Shown here: positions 21,772 through 21,781 of the stretch, piece after piece
Layout of the letters: each line of letters starts with the position of its first letter
How positions within the stretch are numbered: position 1 is the stretch's first letter
Source: Deltaproteobacteria bacterium UBA6967
GTDB taxonomy: Bacteria > SAR324 > NAC60-12
NCBI GenBank assembly: GCA_002450295.1
Contig: DJYX01000196.1
Location: 1-21,781 of the forward strand
Reading direction: 5' to 3'
DNA: 21,781 nucleotides
Made by a program: the position numbers and the translations under genes
The notes under the pieces: model-generated
Database searches by the model: none
What the model was told of the DNA's origin: nothing
What the model saw: only the letters and a program-made list of their open reading frames with translations

Positions 21772-21781
21772 TTTGCCCTAG

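Overview
The window (about 43-45% GC by eye) comes from a Gram-negative heterotroph. The evidence is a lipobox lipoprotein, a secreted protein with a beta-barrel-like C-terminus, a glutathionyl-hydroquinone reductase and a dCache-HAMP class III cyclase. A probable organosulfonate catabolic cluster and a double-length UvrA suggest a marine proteobacterium-like lineage. SAR324 or delta-like bacteria are a guess from memory, not a demonstrated placement. I saw no rRNA, tRNA, IS element or CRISPR, and no gene-free stretch exceeds 300 bases.

Left end (1-4106): the 3' part of a MalG-type sugar ABC permease, a convergent aldo/keto reductase, and a membrane adenylate cyclase with a dCache sensor.

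Catabolic region (4256-9869): a LacI-type repressor faces a rightward operon across a 188-bp gap. The gap holds two perfect TGNAANCGNTTNCA operators, one of which overlaps a sigma70-like promoter. The operon encodes a small membrane protein, an SDR without its NAD-binding N-terminus, a zinc alcohol dehydrogenase, and a two-subunit UxaA-superfamily lyase that looks like sulfolactate sulfo-lyase SuyAB. Facing it is a PSE/YeiH-family exporter like SuyZ. The simplest reading is oxidation of a C3 sulfonate (dihydroxypropanesulfonate or sulfolactate), desulfonation to pyruvate and sulfite, and export of the sulfur oxyanion. The operon appears damaged: near 5640-5655 the small membrane gene runs out of frame straight into the middle of the SDR, as if a segment (possibly including the uptake system) were deleted or misassembled.

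Middle (10007-10711): nested inverted repeats, then a small lipoprotein built of 23-residue C-x8-C repeats.

DNA repair (10712-16363): an 1883-residue UvrA made of two fused UvrA chains with four intact ABC cassettes. The second half has lost one zinc-binding CxxC pair and about 100 residues of an insertion, and its UvrB-binding region has diverged. It reads as a single-chain, asymmetric UvrA dimer.

Right end (16341-21771), all leftward: hydroxypyruvate isomerase followed by glycerate 2-kinase (C3 acid metabolism), and a glutathionyl-hydroquinone reductase followed by an uncharacterised large secreted, probably outer-membrane protein.
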